Assembly (NCBI RefSeq): GCF_034140825.1
Contig: NC_089035.1
Span: 8,979,001 to 9,043,000, forward strand
Origin: Oryza sativa Japonica Group
Lineage: Eukaryota; Streptophyta; Magnoliopsida; Poales; Poaceae
Length of the DNA stretch: 64,000 nt
Direction: 5' to 3'
Part shown: piece by piece, positions 1 through 11,049 of the stretch
Position numbering within the stretch: the stretch's first letter is position 1
How the letters are laid out: the number at the start of each line of letters is the position of its first letter
Notes under the pieces: generated by a model
The model's input: only the letters and a program-made list of their open reading frames with translations
Told to the model about the DNA's origin: nothing
Databases searched by the model: none
Position numbers and translations under genes: made by a program

Positions 1-42
1 TCTTGCGGAAAAATGGCTTTAATGATGCTACTCTTATTACAG

Positions 43-1105
43 GGTGAGGTGACGATTGCTGCCCAGTTAGGGTTAAAGCTGGATATTCTTGATGGCAGTG
101 TTTTTGATAACAAGGTAAAAGTTCATCTCTGGATAATTATCTGTTTTGTGGTTATTTTGGAAACTGTACTATTATTTCAATGATGTTGGCCTTTTTATCT
201 CACAGCATTCAACACATAGTTCTGGAGCCATCAAATATACAATGAAATTGGATGAGGGAGCGGACTGTGCATCTATTGATTCTGCGCTCAATCGGCTGAA
301 CCCAGGATCAACTTTGATCCTAAAGAAAGATGATTTCTATCGATACATTGACCCAATTCAGGCACGGAACCGGGCAATGTTCCATTCAGAAAGCAGTAAG
401 CCCTCATCCAGCAACAACGAGTTACTCCAAGACAATGGAACTCCCTTCACTCCAAATGATAATAGTGACAGGATACAACCCCTACCCCTTGCTCCCTTCT
501 CTTCTTCACTTGGCTCTTCATCACTGCTTCCCTTATATCACTCTAGAGCCCGTCGAGCGCCTTACTGGTATACACGATTTATTTTCGTGAATCCGCGAGG
601 GGCACTGCATTCACAATTTAGGTGGCTGTGGGGGCGTATAAAGTTTAGCAGTGCGAAAGATCTTGCCATATTTTATGGTATTTATCATATCGTACTGTAT
701 GGAATAGATTGCATTATCACAGCAACTTTGAAGGACAATTGGTTTGCCAAACTGGTGCAAGGAAAGCTGTGGCTTATAATATTGGTCTTTCATCAGTTCA
801 AGTTGCTTAGCCGCCGGCGCCTCCGCTGGGGTGAGAGGAGGAGGAGGACGCTCAGATCTATTCATCAGGATATCCAGAGTTACTTGGACAATTACTCTGA
901 CTCCGACATGTGGCATTTGATTGTACACAGTGTTGCTAGAGTGATATCCAATGTGCTGGAAGATGTAAACCGCAAATATATGAAGAATCACTACCTAGGC
1001 TTTCTTGCCATACATTCAACGGTGTTTGCCATCGAAGTGATAGGTTCATACGCTGTTGAACTTAATTACGACATTGAGCACTATGCAGAACCGCCAGAGT
1101 TATAG
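43..1105 (+). CDS. 3' end of an unrecognised gene (two terminal exons)
   Basis: Two exons are visible. Exon 43-114 follows a pyrimidine-rich AG acceptor and ends at a GT donor (115). The last exon, 206-1105, follows a CAG acceptor and ends with TAG. The phase is kept across the 91-bp intron, giving about 323 visible residues. The protein starts outside the window. The visible part has a Ser/Pro-rich linker, then two or three hydrophobic stretches (near AIFYGIYHIVLYGIDCIITA and KLWLIILVFHQF) and a very basic patch (RRRLRWGERRRR) before a conserved-looking C-terminal domain ending in PPEL. This suggests a membrane-associated protein. I do not recognise the family. Downstream lies an AT-rich 3' region with no further coding signal. 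Confidence 0.55.
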
Positions 1106-1644
1106 GTATGCAAATTTTCTCTTATCTCATTATTTGTTCCCATCTTGCTCTATCTCATTACTTATTCCCATCTTTGAACATAAGGTGAACTTCACATATC
1201 TTTGATAAGTAGATGGTTAATGTCGTTGGAACAGCAATAGATATTGGCTTTATCTGAGTAATATATTGCTTCTACTTTGTTACTTATAATTTATAAGACA
1301 ACTAAAACAATATTTAATAAATATCATTGGCCGGAAGTTCCATTATCTAAAAAAAATTGATAGTGGAATGATTCTGTAGCCATATGAGGGGCTTTGGTTA
1401 GTGTTTAATCCAGTTGCAACACTTGCTAAATATGATTGGTATGCTTGTTGGTCTGTGAGCAAAAGCTCTCAATCGTAAACATTTTGTCAAGAATTACTCA
1501 TCAGCATTTAGTATCATTATCATGATGCTAATTCATTAAGGATCATGTCATGTTCAATACATAACGTATGCCATTGGTAGTGCTCTGCGCACTGTGCCCA
1601 TGTTCAATTAGATTGATTTGTACTCTCTTCAAAAGGGCATATCT
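1106..1644. other. 3' flank of the first gene
   Basis: AT-rich non-coding sequence between the stop codon of the first gene and the start of the tandem duplication. It probably contains the 3' UTR. I see no other feature. Confidence 0.5.
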
Positions 1645-2208
1645 GTTAGTTTTTTGCCATGTTTTACTTGACTTGCTTCATCATGTTACCAGTAAACATG
1701 GGATTTCCTTTGTTAATCCTATGCACTGTTGTCAGCTTATTTGTTGTTTCATTTACTAATCATCACCAGATCATCCTTGCTAGAATTATGTATGACTGAT
1801 AGCTTCTAACTTCTCTGGTAGACAGGTACTCAAGGTCCCCTTTTTACAAGGGGAACCCAAAATCAAGTTCAAGATCATGATGCCTGCACAGCTCAATCCA
1901 GTACCTGATCCTGATCCCACGCAAGGTATCAAGAAGCCACAAGAGGTTTTAAGCCAATTGCTAATGCTACGTATGATGCCATCTATCACTTACTAACTCA
2001 TGATGATATTGTTACTGTAATCACACAACATGTTCCTGATGCGTTTCTGTGGTTAACTCCGTATCATGTTCTGAATGCGTTTTTTTGTGGTTCATGGTAT
2101 CCATATATGCTTACACTAGCATGACTCTGTCGTATGTCGTATATCTCGTATGTACTATGTGCTTGACTGTGGCGTATGTCTTAGTATGTAATTATGTGCA
2201 AATAAGTA

Positions 2209-2360
2209 CTTCCTTTGTTTCATATTATGAGACTTCTAGCATTGCCTATATTCATATATATGTCAATGAATCTAGACATATATGTGTGCTTAGATTCATT
2301 AACATCTATATGAATAATATAGGCAATGCTAGAAAGTCTTATAACCTGAAACGGAGGGAG
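2209..2360. mobile_element. Stowaway-like MITE
   Basis: Terminal inverted repeats of the Stowaway type (CTTCCTTTGTTTCATATTAT on the left, complement of AAACGGAGGGAG on the right) are flanked by TA duplications at 2207-2208 and 2361-2362. Most of the 152 bp folds back on itself. It is present only in unit 1 of the duplication. Confidence 0.85.
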
Positions 2361-2624
2361 TACTTTATAGTACTTTATCTTATTATCTGCATTATAGGGT
2401 TTTGTTGAACGGGGACAGCTGTTTGTATAGACTAGTTGTGCCAGCTGAATACTATAAAACATAAGTATAATGGCCATAAAACATAAGTATGCGTAAATAA
2501 TGTATTCCCTTGCAATGCTACTATCCCAACAAACTGAAAAAAAAAACACACACATACTCCACGTAGAAGATGATCTGAAGAACTAGGAACAGAGTACAGA
2601 CTGGCAGTGTGAAACTGTGAATAA

Positions 2625-2867
2625 TCAGGCAGCGGGTGGCTTGGGCTTCTTGTTCGGTTTGAGGATGAGATCGGCTAGAGGATACCAAATTATTGGTCGC
2701 TTGTAGGCTTGTGCGCCGGCAGCGAAGAAGAGGAGCAGGGCGCATTCCCACATCACGGCCTGGTACACCCTCGGCAAGGGGAGGAGGCTCATCACCACGA
2801 GCAGCACGCCGCACGAGAGCGAGAAGCCCATCCCCACCGCCGCCGTCTGGAAGTCCGACGATCTCAT
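2625..2867 (-). CDS. Small membrane protein, duplicate copy 1 (first ATG lost)
   Basis: Paralogue of the gene at 12903-13178. The first in-frame ATG (2867) gives an 80-residue protein beginning MRSSDFQTAAVG, with two hydrophobic segments (about residues 8-28 and 37-52) and a basic, Pro-rich tail (LILKPNKKPKPPAA). In copy 2 an ATG lies ten residues further upstream; here the matching codon is CTG, so this copy either starts at the internal ATG, starts at CTG, or is not translated well. The reading frame stays open 5' of it but without an ATG. One residue is also missing in the loop between the hydrophobic segments. Function unknown; no family recognised. Confidence 0.5.
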   Translation of the reverse strand: MRSSDFQTAAVGMGFSLSCGVLLVVMSLLPLPRVYQAVMWECALLLFFAAGAQAYKRPIIWYPLADLILKPNKKPKPPAA

Positions 2868-3207
2868 CGCCGCGCGCGAGGCCGCCGACGCCAGATCCCC
2901 CCCTCCGCCCGACGCCGAGAGAATTCCTTTTTTTTTTTTTGCTGATCGATCGATTCCGCCGCCGCCGTCGTCCGTCCCTATCAACTTTCTCTTTCAATCT
3001 GTTGTGTTTAGGTTATCTGATTGGGGTTGGGGTATATATGAACCGGAAAAATATATATACTCATGTAATCCGTGTCCTAAAACATCTCCGTCTCCGATCT
3101 GTTTGGTTATCTGATGCGGATTGGCTCGCACGCGCGCGCGGGTCACGAGGCTGGTTTCGGTCAAGCAAAAGTTGCAAAACGGATGTGGATTTTCATCTCT
3201 GCACTTA

Positions 3208-3527
3208 GGCCCTGTTTCTTTCAACTTAGGATTATTATAATCCAGATTATTAGGAGTAAGCTGAAAGAAACAGATAATTTATTGAAGTAGCTTATTATAA
3301 TCTGATAAGCTCATTTAGGTGAGCTTTTTCCAGATTATTGGGTGAAAAATTACCCACCATGCCACCCCACTCCCTTTTTAGACTTGCAAACCCAATAATT
3401 TAGGCTCTAATAATCCGAAAAGAAACAACTAACCGCTTATTATACTACAGATTATAACAATCTAGCTTATAGTAATCTAACTCAATAATCTAGATTATAA
3501 TAATCCCAAGCTGAAAGAAATAGGGCC
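3208..3527. mobile_element. Tourist/Harbinger-like MITE, 320 bp
   Basis: Long terminal inverted repeats start GGCCCTGTTTCTTTCAACTT on the left and GGCCCTATTTCTTTCAGCTT on the right (complement). The element is flanked by TTA at 3205-3207 and 3528-3530. It is AT-rich inside, with many ATTATTATAATC-type inverted motifs, and non-coding. Confidence 0.9.
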
Positions 3528-3930
3528 TTAGTTCATGGATGGAAAGATGGATCTATGTGTTCTTGCTGAATTTTTTTTATAATGCTATTCAAATATTCAA
3601 GCTATTTTTGATGGTGTGTCAATTATATATAATATTTGTTATTGCTGAATTGATGATTATCTTGTATTTTTTTCTGATTGGAGAGAGATACTACCTAATG
3701 CGAGGCCTCGGAGGGGTTGTGGACGGGGCTTGATTTGACCCCACATCTCCAGTCGGGGCCAGGGGCAGGGGCGAAGTCGAGGGCGGGGGCGTTCTAGCCC
3801 AACCCGGCCCCGCACTGCCCCGGTGCTATCTTTACTAAGATGTATAATACCACACTAAAGGCCCTTCTCAACTGTATGTATATGCGGCATCTAACGGGAT
3901 TCTACGCTTTCTAAAATATCCCACATGGTA
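3528..3930. other. Intergenic DNA in duplication unit 1
   Basis: AT-rich sequence followed by a short GC-rich patch (3700-3830). I see no gene. Confidence 0.4.
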
Positions 3931-3938
3931 ATCAGAAC

Positions 3939-4959
3939 TAGGGGTGGGCATTCGGTCTAACCGAGAAATTCGGTTCGGTTCTTCAGTCTTTTAGAAAATT
4001 CGGTCTTCAAAATCACAAGACCGATCGGTCTTCAAGAAAACTCAATATCGAGAGCTTGGCTCTTCAGTTATTTCGGTTCGGTCTCAGTCAAACCGAACTA
4101 ACCTTAGCAGCGATTTGAAGTTTTGAACAACAAAATAAAACCGAACAAGATCGACGAATCAAAGGAACTCAAGTCAGATGAAAGACACAATATGCTGCCA
4201 CTAGTGAATAGAGCATGATTCAGGAAAGAAAAAAAAAAAGCAAATTGAGCAAATCTATCCTACCACGACTTGGATCCCCGTCGATCTCCACCACTCCACC
4301 ACAAGCTCCAGATCCCATCCATCTCGTCTCCCACCGTGGGCTCACAGCCGGCCTCCTCTGGCATCGAAATCCCCAGCTAACGGCATCTTCCTCCACCGGG
4401 GTGTGACTGGCCGGCAGAAGCAGCCGGTAGGGGTCGCTACTCACCAGAGGGCGGAAGGGTGGTGCGGCGCCAGAGACGGTCTCTTCCACTGCGAAAGGCG
4501 GAAGGGCGGCGCGGAATGGCGGAAGGGCAGCGCGGTGCGGCGTGGAAGGGCGGCGCGACACCGTGCAGGTCGCGCTAGCGTGGAGATGGGAGAGGATAAG
4601 GTTGCGCCTCAGAGAGGCCGAAGGAGCGATTTTTTTGTCGCTAAACTTGGAGTCACGGGATCACGGGATGGGGAGCTAAACTTTAGCCGATGGGGAGTTA
4701 GTTTTACTCTAGATGATTTTACTCTAGATGATGAGGCGGTATTGGGTCTAGTGGGCTGAGATATCACATGTGTTATTGGGCCATTTATATATTTCGGTTT
4801 TTTCGGTTAATTCGGTTACCCGAGACCCAAGACCGAATTAACCGAACTAAATTCGGTTAGTTGAAATTGCAGATCGAATTTGTGACCGAATCTCTCGGTC
4901 TCGGTTATTTCGGTTTCTGTCTCGGTTATTTCGGTTCGGTCTTTTTCTGCCCACCCCTA
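3939..4959. mobile_element. Non-autonomous hAT element, 1.02 kb
   Basis: Perfect terminal inverted repeat TAGGGGTGGGC / GCCCACCCCTA with an exact 8-bp target-site duplication ATCAGAAC at 3931-3938 and 4960-4967, diagnostic for the hAT superfamily. Both ends carry many direct and inverted copies of a TTCGGTT/AACCGAA motif in the outer 200-300 bp, the layout expected of subterminal transposase-binding sites. The interior (about 4260-4640) is GC-rich and has no convincing transposase frame. Confidence 0.92.
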
Positions 4960-5094
4960 ATCAGAACCATTTTCCTCAAACCAAAACCAATCATATGCAT
5001 CCTCGCTGTCACTCGCGTTTGTCCCCGTCATCCAGTGACTGACAAACTCAAGAAGAAAATCATCTCCTGTGGAAAAGCCCATTTGCGCCGCTTA

Positions 5095-5352
5095 GAGCAA
5101 GTTTAATAGTATAGCCAACTAATAGCTCTAAATCATTTATAGCTAATTTAATAGTCAATTCATACAATAGTTATCTATAAACAAATACTACAATATCAAT
5201 ACCTGGTCTGGCCTATCATACACACATTATGTCTTGAAATCTATGCTGCAGCTACCTGCAAATCTATAGCCCACTATTTTTCTCTCTTTTCTTTTATCTC
5301 GTTAAAATATGTTTATAGCTAGCTTAATTATAGTCTGCTATTGTACCTGCTT
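5095..5352. mobile_element. Harbinger-like MITE (GAGCAAG family), copy 1
   Basis: Begins TTA-GAGCAAGTTTAATAG and shares its whole length with 35349-35597 (landmarks ACCTGGTC, CATACACAC, TATTGTACCTGC). The right end is slightly degraded. Confidence 0.65.
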
Positions 5353-5731
5353 TTGCTGGGTTTCCTGGATAGAACGAAGGTAGCACCACCAAAGACTCTT
5401 GAAGTCACCAACAAATACAAGACTTTGACGATGATCTCCAATAATGAGTACTAGTATGTAACTTGGGAGGCTCGAGACCAGTAGGTCTTGGGCGGTTGGG
5501 CTATCTTTTCTCCTCGCTTTCTCGCAAGGTGCTCATAAGTCATAACAGCCGCTGCACTGAAGACGTCTGCCAAGGTGTGGTAGACGATTGAGGACATGTT
5601 TGCATGTCAGTCTCAAACTTGTGTTCTCAACACGCGTATTTTCTCTCGTGGCCACTCACAAAGAGTTTGAGTATGTTAAATATGGAGTACAGGTGGTATT
5701 TGAATCTTCTGAAGATGAAGATAAAGATTAA

Positions 5732-5983
5732 GGACCTGTTTGTTAGAGCTCCAACGCCTAAATTTAGCTCTAGGAGTTGGGTCTGGAGTGGAGTTGTGTA
5801 GTTGCCTAAACCCAGCTCCATCTCTCTAGTTTATTTTGTGCGCTCCACCCAACTCCACTCCCACTTTAGTGGAGCTGAAACTATTTGATCCACTCCCACT
5901 TTAGGTGGAGCTGAAACTATTTGATTGAGCTCCAGCTCCAGGAGAAGTAGAGGTGAAACTGTGCCAAAGTGCCAAACATGCCC
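5732..5983. mobile_element. MITE with TAA target duplication
   Basis: Ends GGACCTGTTTG and CAAACATGCCC form an imperfect inverted repeat, flanked by TAA at 5729-5731 and 5984-5986. The inside contains repeated 'lambda' motifs such as CTCCACTCCCACTTTAG. The element is absent from the matching place in unit 2, so it came in after the duplication or was lost there. Confidence 0.7.
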
Positions 5984-5986
5984 TAA

Positions 5987-6175
5987 GTGTTTTACGCAAA
6001 ACGAGCAAAACGAGGTAGTAATAACGCATGCTTAATTGAGCTTTAATTATTACAAACTTGAAAAATGGATTAATCTGATATTTTAGAACAACTTTCATAT
6101 AGAAAGCTTTGAAACGCACCGTTTAGCGGTTTGAAAAGTGTGCCACGAGTATCGAAAAGTTTATCCAATTTTTAT
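5987..6175. mobile_element. Fragment of the GGCTGTGTTCG MITE family
   Basis: Shares the core (CACCGTTTAGCGGTTTGAAA; CTTTCATATAGAAAG; GCATGCTTAATTGAG) with the copies near 24.5, 27.3, 42.9, 44.4 and 54.2 kb. Clear ends are missing. Confidence 0.55.
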
Positions 6176-6179
6176 TGGA

Positions 6180-6420
6180 GAAAAGAACATAGCATGTCAA
6201 CAAGATGAAATTAAAGGCCTTGCTGACGAGATGGAGTCCGCAGGAAAGCATCTTGACGATGATGATCTCGTCTCCTACATCGTTGCTAGTATGGATGTTG
6301 ATTTTAATCCCGTTGTGACGTACGCTAGTTGCAAACCGGACTGAAGCTATCACCGTCGGTGAACTCTTTGCTCAACTTGTTAGCTTCGAAACTCGTATGG
6401 AGATTCTGTAAGGTGGCTCC
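6180..6420 (+). pseudogene. Fossil Ty1/copia gag fragment, unit 1
   Basis: Encodes a stretch typical of the copia-type gag (UBN2) domain, recognisable from phrases such as AGKHLDDDDLVSYIVASMD. It is only a short fragment of the retrotransposon and is broken. The same fragment occurs in unit 2 at 17641-17860, so it was already in place before the tandem duplication. Confidence 0.65.
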
Positions 6421-6594
6421 AACTATGATTCGTTGGCCTTCACTGTAGCTTGCGAAGGCTTCGACCGCAGGCAAGGTGGTGACTGCATGCGGCCACGTAC
6501 GTCGGCGCGAAAACAATATTCATCCCATAGAAACAAATATTAATTGTTAGATTTGTCACTATAATTGCTTCCAAATTATTTCTCTTCCTCCATT

Positions 6595-6826
6595 TCATAT
6601 TACAAGATACTTTAAATTTTTTTCAAAATTTTAAGTTTAACCAAGTTAACAGGAAAAAAAGCAACATCTATAAAATTAAATTAAATTAGTTTCATTAAAT
6701 CTAACACTAAATATATATTTAAATAATATATTTTTAAAAATATCGTTACATTTCTTTTATGAATTTAATCAAACTTAAAAGAATTTAATTTAAAAATAAG
6801 TCAAAATACGATATGAAATGGAGGGA
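6595..6826. mobile_element. Stowaway-like MITE shared by both units (copy 1)
   Basis: Inverted ends around CCTCCATTTCATATTACAAG and ATATGAAATGGAGGGAC enclose an AT-rich core. The matching element in unit 2 is 17957-18191, so the insertion is older than the tandem duplication. Confidence 0.65.
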
Positions 6827-7432
6827 CGAATATTCTTTAAAATTTAGGGTCATAAGTAACAAATAATAGTCATAATAGTTGTTTATCGAAGACCGTCTTA
6901 TAATATATAAACAAGCCAGTTAGTTTTTTTGCCATGTTTTACTTGACTCACTTTGTCATGGTATCAATCGATTCTGTTTTTTCTGTACATCTTTTCCCTA
7001 CCAGTAAACATGGGGTTTCCTTTTGCTAATCCTTCTGCACTGTTGTCTGCCTATGTTGTTGTTTTCTTTTACTAATCACTAATCATCCTTGCTAGTACAA
7101 CTATGCATGACTGTGATAGCTTCTTACTTTCAGGTACTCAAGGTCGGAAGGTCCCCTTTATACTCAAGATGATGATCCTGATCCCAGGCGAGGATATCAA
7201 GAATCCACGAGAGGTTTTAAGAGCATCCTAGCAGATGCTCCATTCGGTACTCCATCTGAGATTTAGCGCACGAAAGTGAAAATCGGAGCTCCAGCAGACA
7301 CACCATCGAATCATCCAAAAATAGAGGATACGCAAAAACGGAGAGAGGAAGGCCAAATATAGCGTTTCTCTCTCCAAACGTCATATCGCAACGGCCGCAG
7401 CTCCCGCCCCTATCTGAAGTTCCGCAACCTTC

Positions 7433-8225
7433 TGATGAACCCTGAGTTCCTCTCAACACTCAAGGCTGATGTTGGCCCGATCTTTCGGTGAGTTGTGATA
7501 ACTACGATTTGGGAGAAACGTTGACGATCCGACTACAACCGTACGAGACGTTGTGTTGCGCCTTAGCGATCGATACACCTCTCCGTGGGTTGTTGATCTT
7601 GCCGGTGCAGATCAACCCTATTCCTGCAAGCAAATCGAAGAAACAAGCAAGAACAAGAATAAAGCAATCTGATATTGCAAATAGGAATTTAATACAAATG
7701 ATAAGTTGGGGTTTCGAATACAAGCAGACGGACGGTCTGGCCGACACGCGCGCTGCAAGCGAAGTAGCAATGGCTAAACTTTCATCTAAACAAAACCCGA
7801 GAAACCCTGAAGGGGTAACTAGCTATATATAGGGGTGGGAGGACGACCTAGGGGTGCCTAGGGTCGTGCTCCACCAGCTTGGGGCGCACCCCACATGGGC
7901 CCCACCTGGGCCGGGGTCCCAATTGAAGTTACAAGCCCATAGGCCCATTATAGGTGATGCAACACCTTGTTCCTGTGATTCTGGCCACACGAGATAGAAT
8001 TCAGAGAAGAGGCTGGATCCGTTAGAAAGAGGGCTCCGAGAGCTTTCCATCAAGTACTCACGGGCCGAAAACGGAGGTCGTATGCAGATTCGGTGGCCGT
8101 TTGAAGTCAGCAGTGTAGTAGGTGGCCGAATCGGATTCCAGCACTTGGAGTACTTGATCTCGATATCTTCTTGTTCATCCATGATGTGAGCAATGGTTGC
8201 ATCCGTGGTAGCCATGGTCACATCA
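7433..8225 (-). repeat. 3' LTR of the gag-only element
   Basis: 793 bp, nearly identical to 11050-11842. The gag frame runs into it. Confidence 0.9.
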
Positions 8226-9646
8226 TCCTCCCCTTCTTCACGGAAAACCGTCCTCGGTTTTTCCATATGGTGCTCTTTGCGTAGTCCATTTACAACAACC
8301 TGTTTCTTCCAATCAAAACAAGGCAAACTCGAGACAATTTGGTTAGCAATAACATTTTTCTCTAGCTTGCATATTTTATCCACATGTACAGGAGGTTCTA
8401 AATCCGAGCAGATGTAAACTCTATGCACAAAATATATTCCAAGATCATTATATTCACCAAAGATGTGAAATATAACATTGGTTGGATATGGCAAATCAGA
8501 CTTAGCAAATAATTTCTCCTTGAAATTATCGAGCTCACAAAAATCATCAAACTGAACATAGCCCAAAGTATTTAAAGAAGATCTCAATTCACGCTCCTCT
8601 ACTTCATTAGCAATGTGAACAACATGCTTAAAATCAGTGCAGTATGAATTAACAGTAGGAATAGCATGTTCATTCACAAGTTGTGGCATGGATATAAGTG
8701 AAGCATTATCGCATAACTCTTCTTTATCACAAGGAACAGCAAACAAATCAATTTGTGACAAAGGAATCTCAGCAGTTGGTTCCACTAATGGTTGCTCTGC
8801 TATAGCATGAAAAGTGGACAAATTCAATTCATTAACAACACACTCACCTTTATTAATTTCAGCACCATTAAGTTTACCTTTGATGCCCTCTTCAGATAAT
8901 GGAGGTGCCTCGACTTTGAGTGTGATCAATGGGACTGGCGGCTCTTTCATGTCTCTCTCCTCCTTTTCATGATTATGCACTTCCTGCAAATGGTTAGTAA
9001 TAGAAGACAAAAACATAGCATGTTGCTTCTTCATGTCCTCCTCTATTTTACTTTCAGCATTGCAAGCAAGTTGTAACAAATGAGAAAGAGATGTATATCT
9101 TTGACAATCAAGCATGTCCTGAATTTCTTTGTTAAGCCCACATAAAAACCTCAATTCTTTAGCTTCTTCGCATTCATCTAAACCACAACGTAATAAACAA
9201 GCTTGCATATCATGATAGTATGAAGTAACAGTTCTGGTATCTTGTTTTAAACATTGCAGTTTATTGAACAAAATGTCAGCATAATACATGGGAACATAAA
9301 CATCTCTGAAATATCGTTTCAGGTCTTTCCAAGATTGTGGTATTTTGTTATGCCTACAAAGATGTTTCCAATCATTAGAAGCATGTTTAATTAAAACACT
9401 AGAGGCACACATAACCTTTTGTTTCTCCGACAAGACATGCTTTTGAAATTCACTATCAACCGCTAGCTCCCAATTAATGTAAGCACGAGGATCATAGTCT
9501 CCCTCGAAATAAGGCAGTGCAGATTTGATCTTACCTAGAACATCATCACTTACCTCATAATGGTCATGTTGATCCCTCCTCATGTCTCGACGAAGATATC
9601 GATGTTGAGCGCAGCTATCCCCAATTATCTTGCGTATCCCTGCCAT
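7823..9646 (-). CDS. gag-like polyprotein of the LTR element
   Basis: Open frame of about 607 codons starting MAGIRKIIGD. The N-terminal third carries the retrotransposon gag signature: the region PYFEGDYDPRAYINWELAVD, then a WKDLKRYFRDVYVP block and a helical stretch ending in NAESKIEEDMKKQ. The rest is low-similarity spacer sequence, and I see no zinc knuckle, protease, reverse transcriptase or integrase. The last part of the frame lies inside the 3' LTR. Similar gag-only proteins are common in rice and are mobilised in trans; that last point is inference. Confidence 0.75.
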   Translation of the reverse strand: MAGIRKIIGDSCAQHRYLRRDMRRDQHDHYEVSDDVLGKIKSALPYFEGDYDPRAYINWELAVDSEFQKHVLSEKQKVMCASSVLIKHASNDWKHLCRHNKIPQSWKDLKRYFRDVYVPMYYADILFNKLQCLKQDTRTVTSYYHDMQACLLRCGLDECEEAKELRFLCGLNKEIQDMLDCQRYTSLSHLLQLACNAESKIEEDMKKQHAMFLSSITNHLQEVHNHEKEERDMKEPPVPLITLKVEAPPLSEEGIKGKLNGAEINKGECVVNELNLSTFHAIAEQPLVEPTAEIPLSQIDLFAVPCDKEELCDNASLISMPQLVNEHAIPTVNSYCTDFKHVVHIANEVEERELRSSLNTLGYVQFDDFCELDNFKEKLFAKSDLPYPTNVIFHIFGEYNDLGIYFVHRVYICSDLEPPVHVDKICKLEKNVIANQIVSSLPCFDWKKQVVVNGLRKEHHMEKPRTVFREEGEDDVTMATTDATIAHIMDEQEDIEIKYSKCWNPIRPPTTLLTSNGHRICIRPPFSAREYLMESSRSPLSNGSSLFSEFYLVWPESQEQGVASPIMGLWACNFNWDPGPGGAHVGCAPSWWSTTLGTPRSSSHPYI

Positions 9647-11049
9647 TGTTAGTAGAAAACAAGAAACATACACAAAAATATGCGCGTTCCTATTAACTAC
9701 TAGGTAGTGGCAGCTCAAAAATCGCACACACTCAAGCTTTTAACCAAGCTCTTACAAGATCTTACCAATGCAAGTGGAATGGTGACATACACCGACTCAA
9801 CCAAGCACCCCAATGAAGGTTGGATGTATCGATGCCTTGGCAAACACTTGCGGTACAGCTGTAATCAAATATGTGGAGCTCTGGGTAGGCTTAAATATGT
9901 AGCAAAGGAATAGCAAATGCTCAAATCAGATAATGCAAAGTTGAATAATTGTTCAAAGTCAAGTATCGTGCTGGTCCTAGGCTAGAACGTACTAGAGACG
10001 CGAGCCTAGACACAAACGATACCACAAGATAGCACTAGGAACAACTCATGCACAACTCTGATATATGAAGTTCAGCTCAAACATAACAGTATTTTCTCTT
10101 TTCTTTCTTTCTTCTTTCTTCTTTTCTTTTTTTTTCTTTCCTTTTCTTTTCTGTTTTTTTTGGTGCGGCTTTTTTTTTCTTTTTTTTTTTGCACCTTTCT
10201 ACCTTTTTTTTCACTTTTTTCTTGATTTTTTTTTAACAAAAACTGACTCAAGGACCTTAATGTAAGATTACAGGGACTCAAACATAAATATAAAATTTAC
10301 AGGGACTCAAATGTAAAAGTCTAAACCTAAAATTAAAATTATACAAAAAATGGAATGCTGAATTTATGCCGGTTCCGTTTTTCCAAACAGATCTCGAAAC
10401 CGACACCAAACAAAAATTCGCCAAGGTGTTTGACACAACTCGGAACCGTGGAAGAGAGGGAGGGAGTCGGACTCGGCCAAAGGGGCGAGTGGGACTCGGC
10501 CAGGAGGTGGAGTGGATGGCAGCCGAATTTGGTGTATGGGATAAAAAGGAAACTGATTTTTAACCAATCCAATCTACTATATCTTTCCAAAATAATCTTG
10601 ACTACTTCCAAAATCAGATATGGTAATTCACCTTCCTCCTCTCGTGCACGACAGAGGCACGGCCAAAACAAACACACACAAGGATCGGCAAACTCTAGAT
10701 GCAACTCAAGAACTCTAAAACTAACCGACAGAAACTTCTGAAAACTACAAAAATAGAACTGTGGCAGCGAGTCGATTCCGTTTTCGTAGGTCCCGACAAC
10801 AATAGAGACACGGTGGCAGCGACGACTGTGGTACAAAACATGACCAGAACTCGAAACTCTAAACGAACTAGACGCTAAGACCAGCAACACGACGTGACGA
10901 TGCAACACAAAATTCAACAAAGCAAAAACTGAAAAGAACAATGCAATGGCACAATATGGCTAGGTAAATGATACGATTTTTTTTGTATGGCTATTTTCTG
11001 GTTATAGGAAGATAAAAACTCACCGAGCAACGAAAGCTCTGATACCACC

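Larger units (their letters stand above)
1645..6918. repeat. Tandem duplication, unit 1
   Basis: Sequence from about 1645 (GTTAGTTTTTTGCCATG) to 3155 is clearly homologous to 6919-7220 joined to 12541-13442. Sequence from about 5550 to 6917 is homologous to 17478-18283. The order A-B, A-B and the clean join at about 6918 show a direct tandem duplication. The middle of unit 1 (3156-5550) holds MITEs and a hAT element not matched in unit 2. Alignment was done by eye, so the boundaries are good to a few bases at the join and less certain elsewhere. Confidence 0.85.

Noticed and set aside
10065-10281. Small Phe-rich or Lys-rich frames in the T-rich tract
   Set aside because: Low-complexity pyrimidine tract in the LTR element leader.
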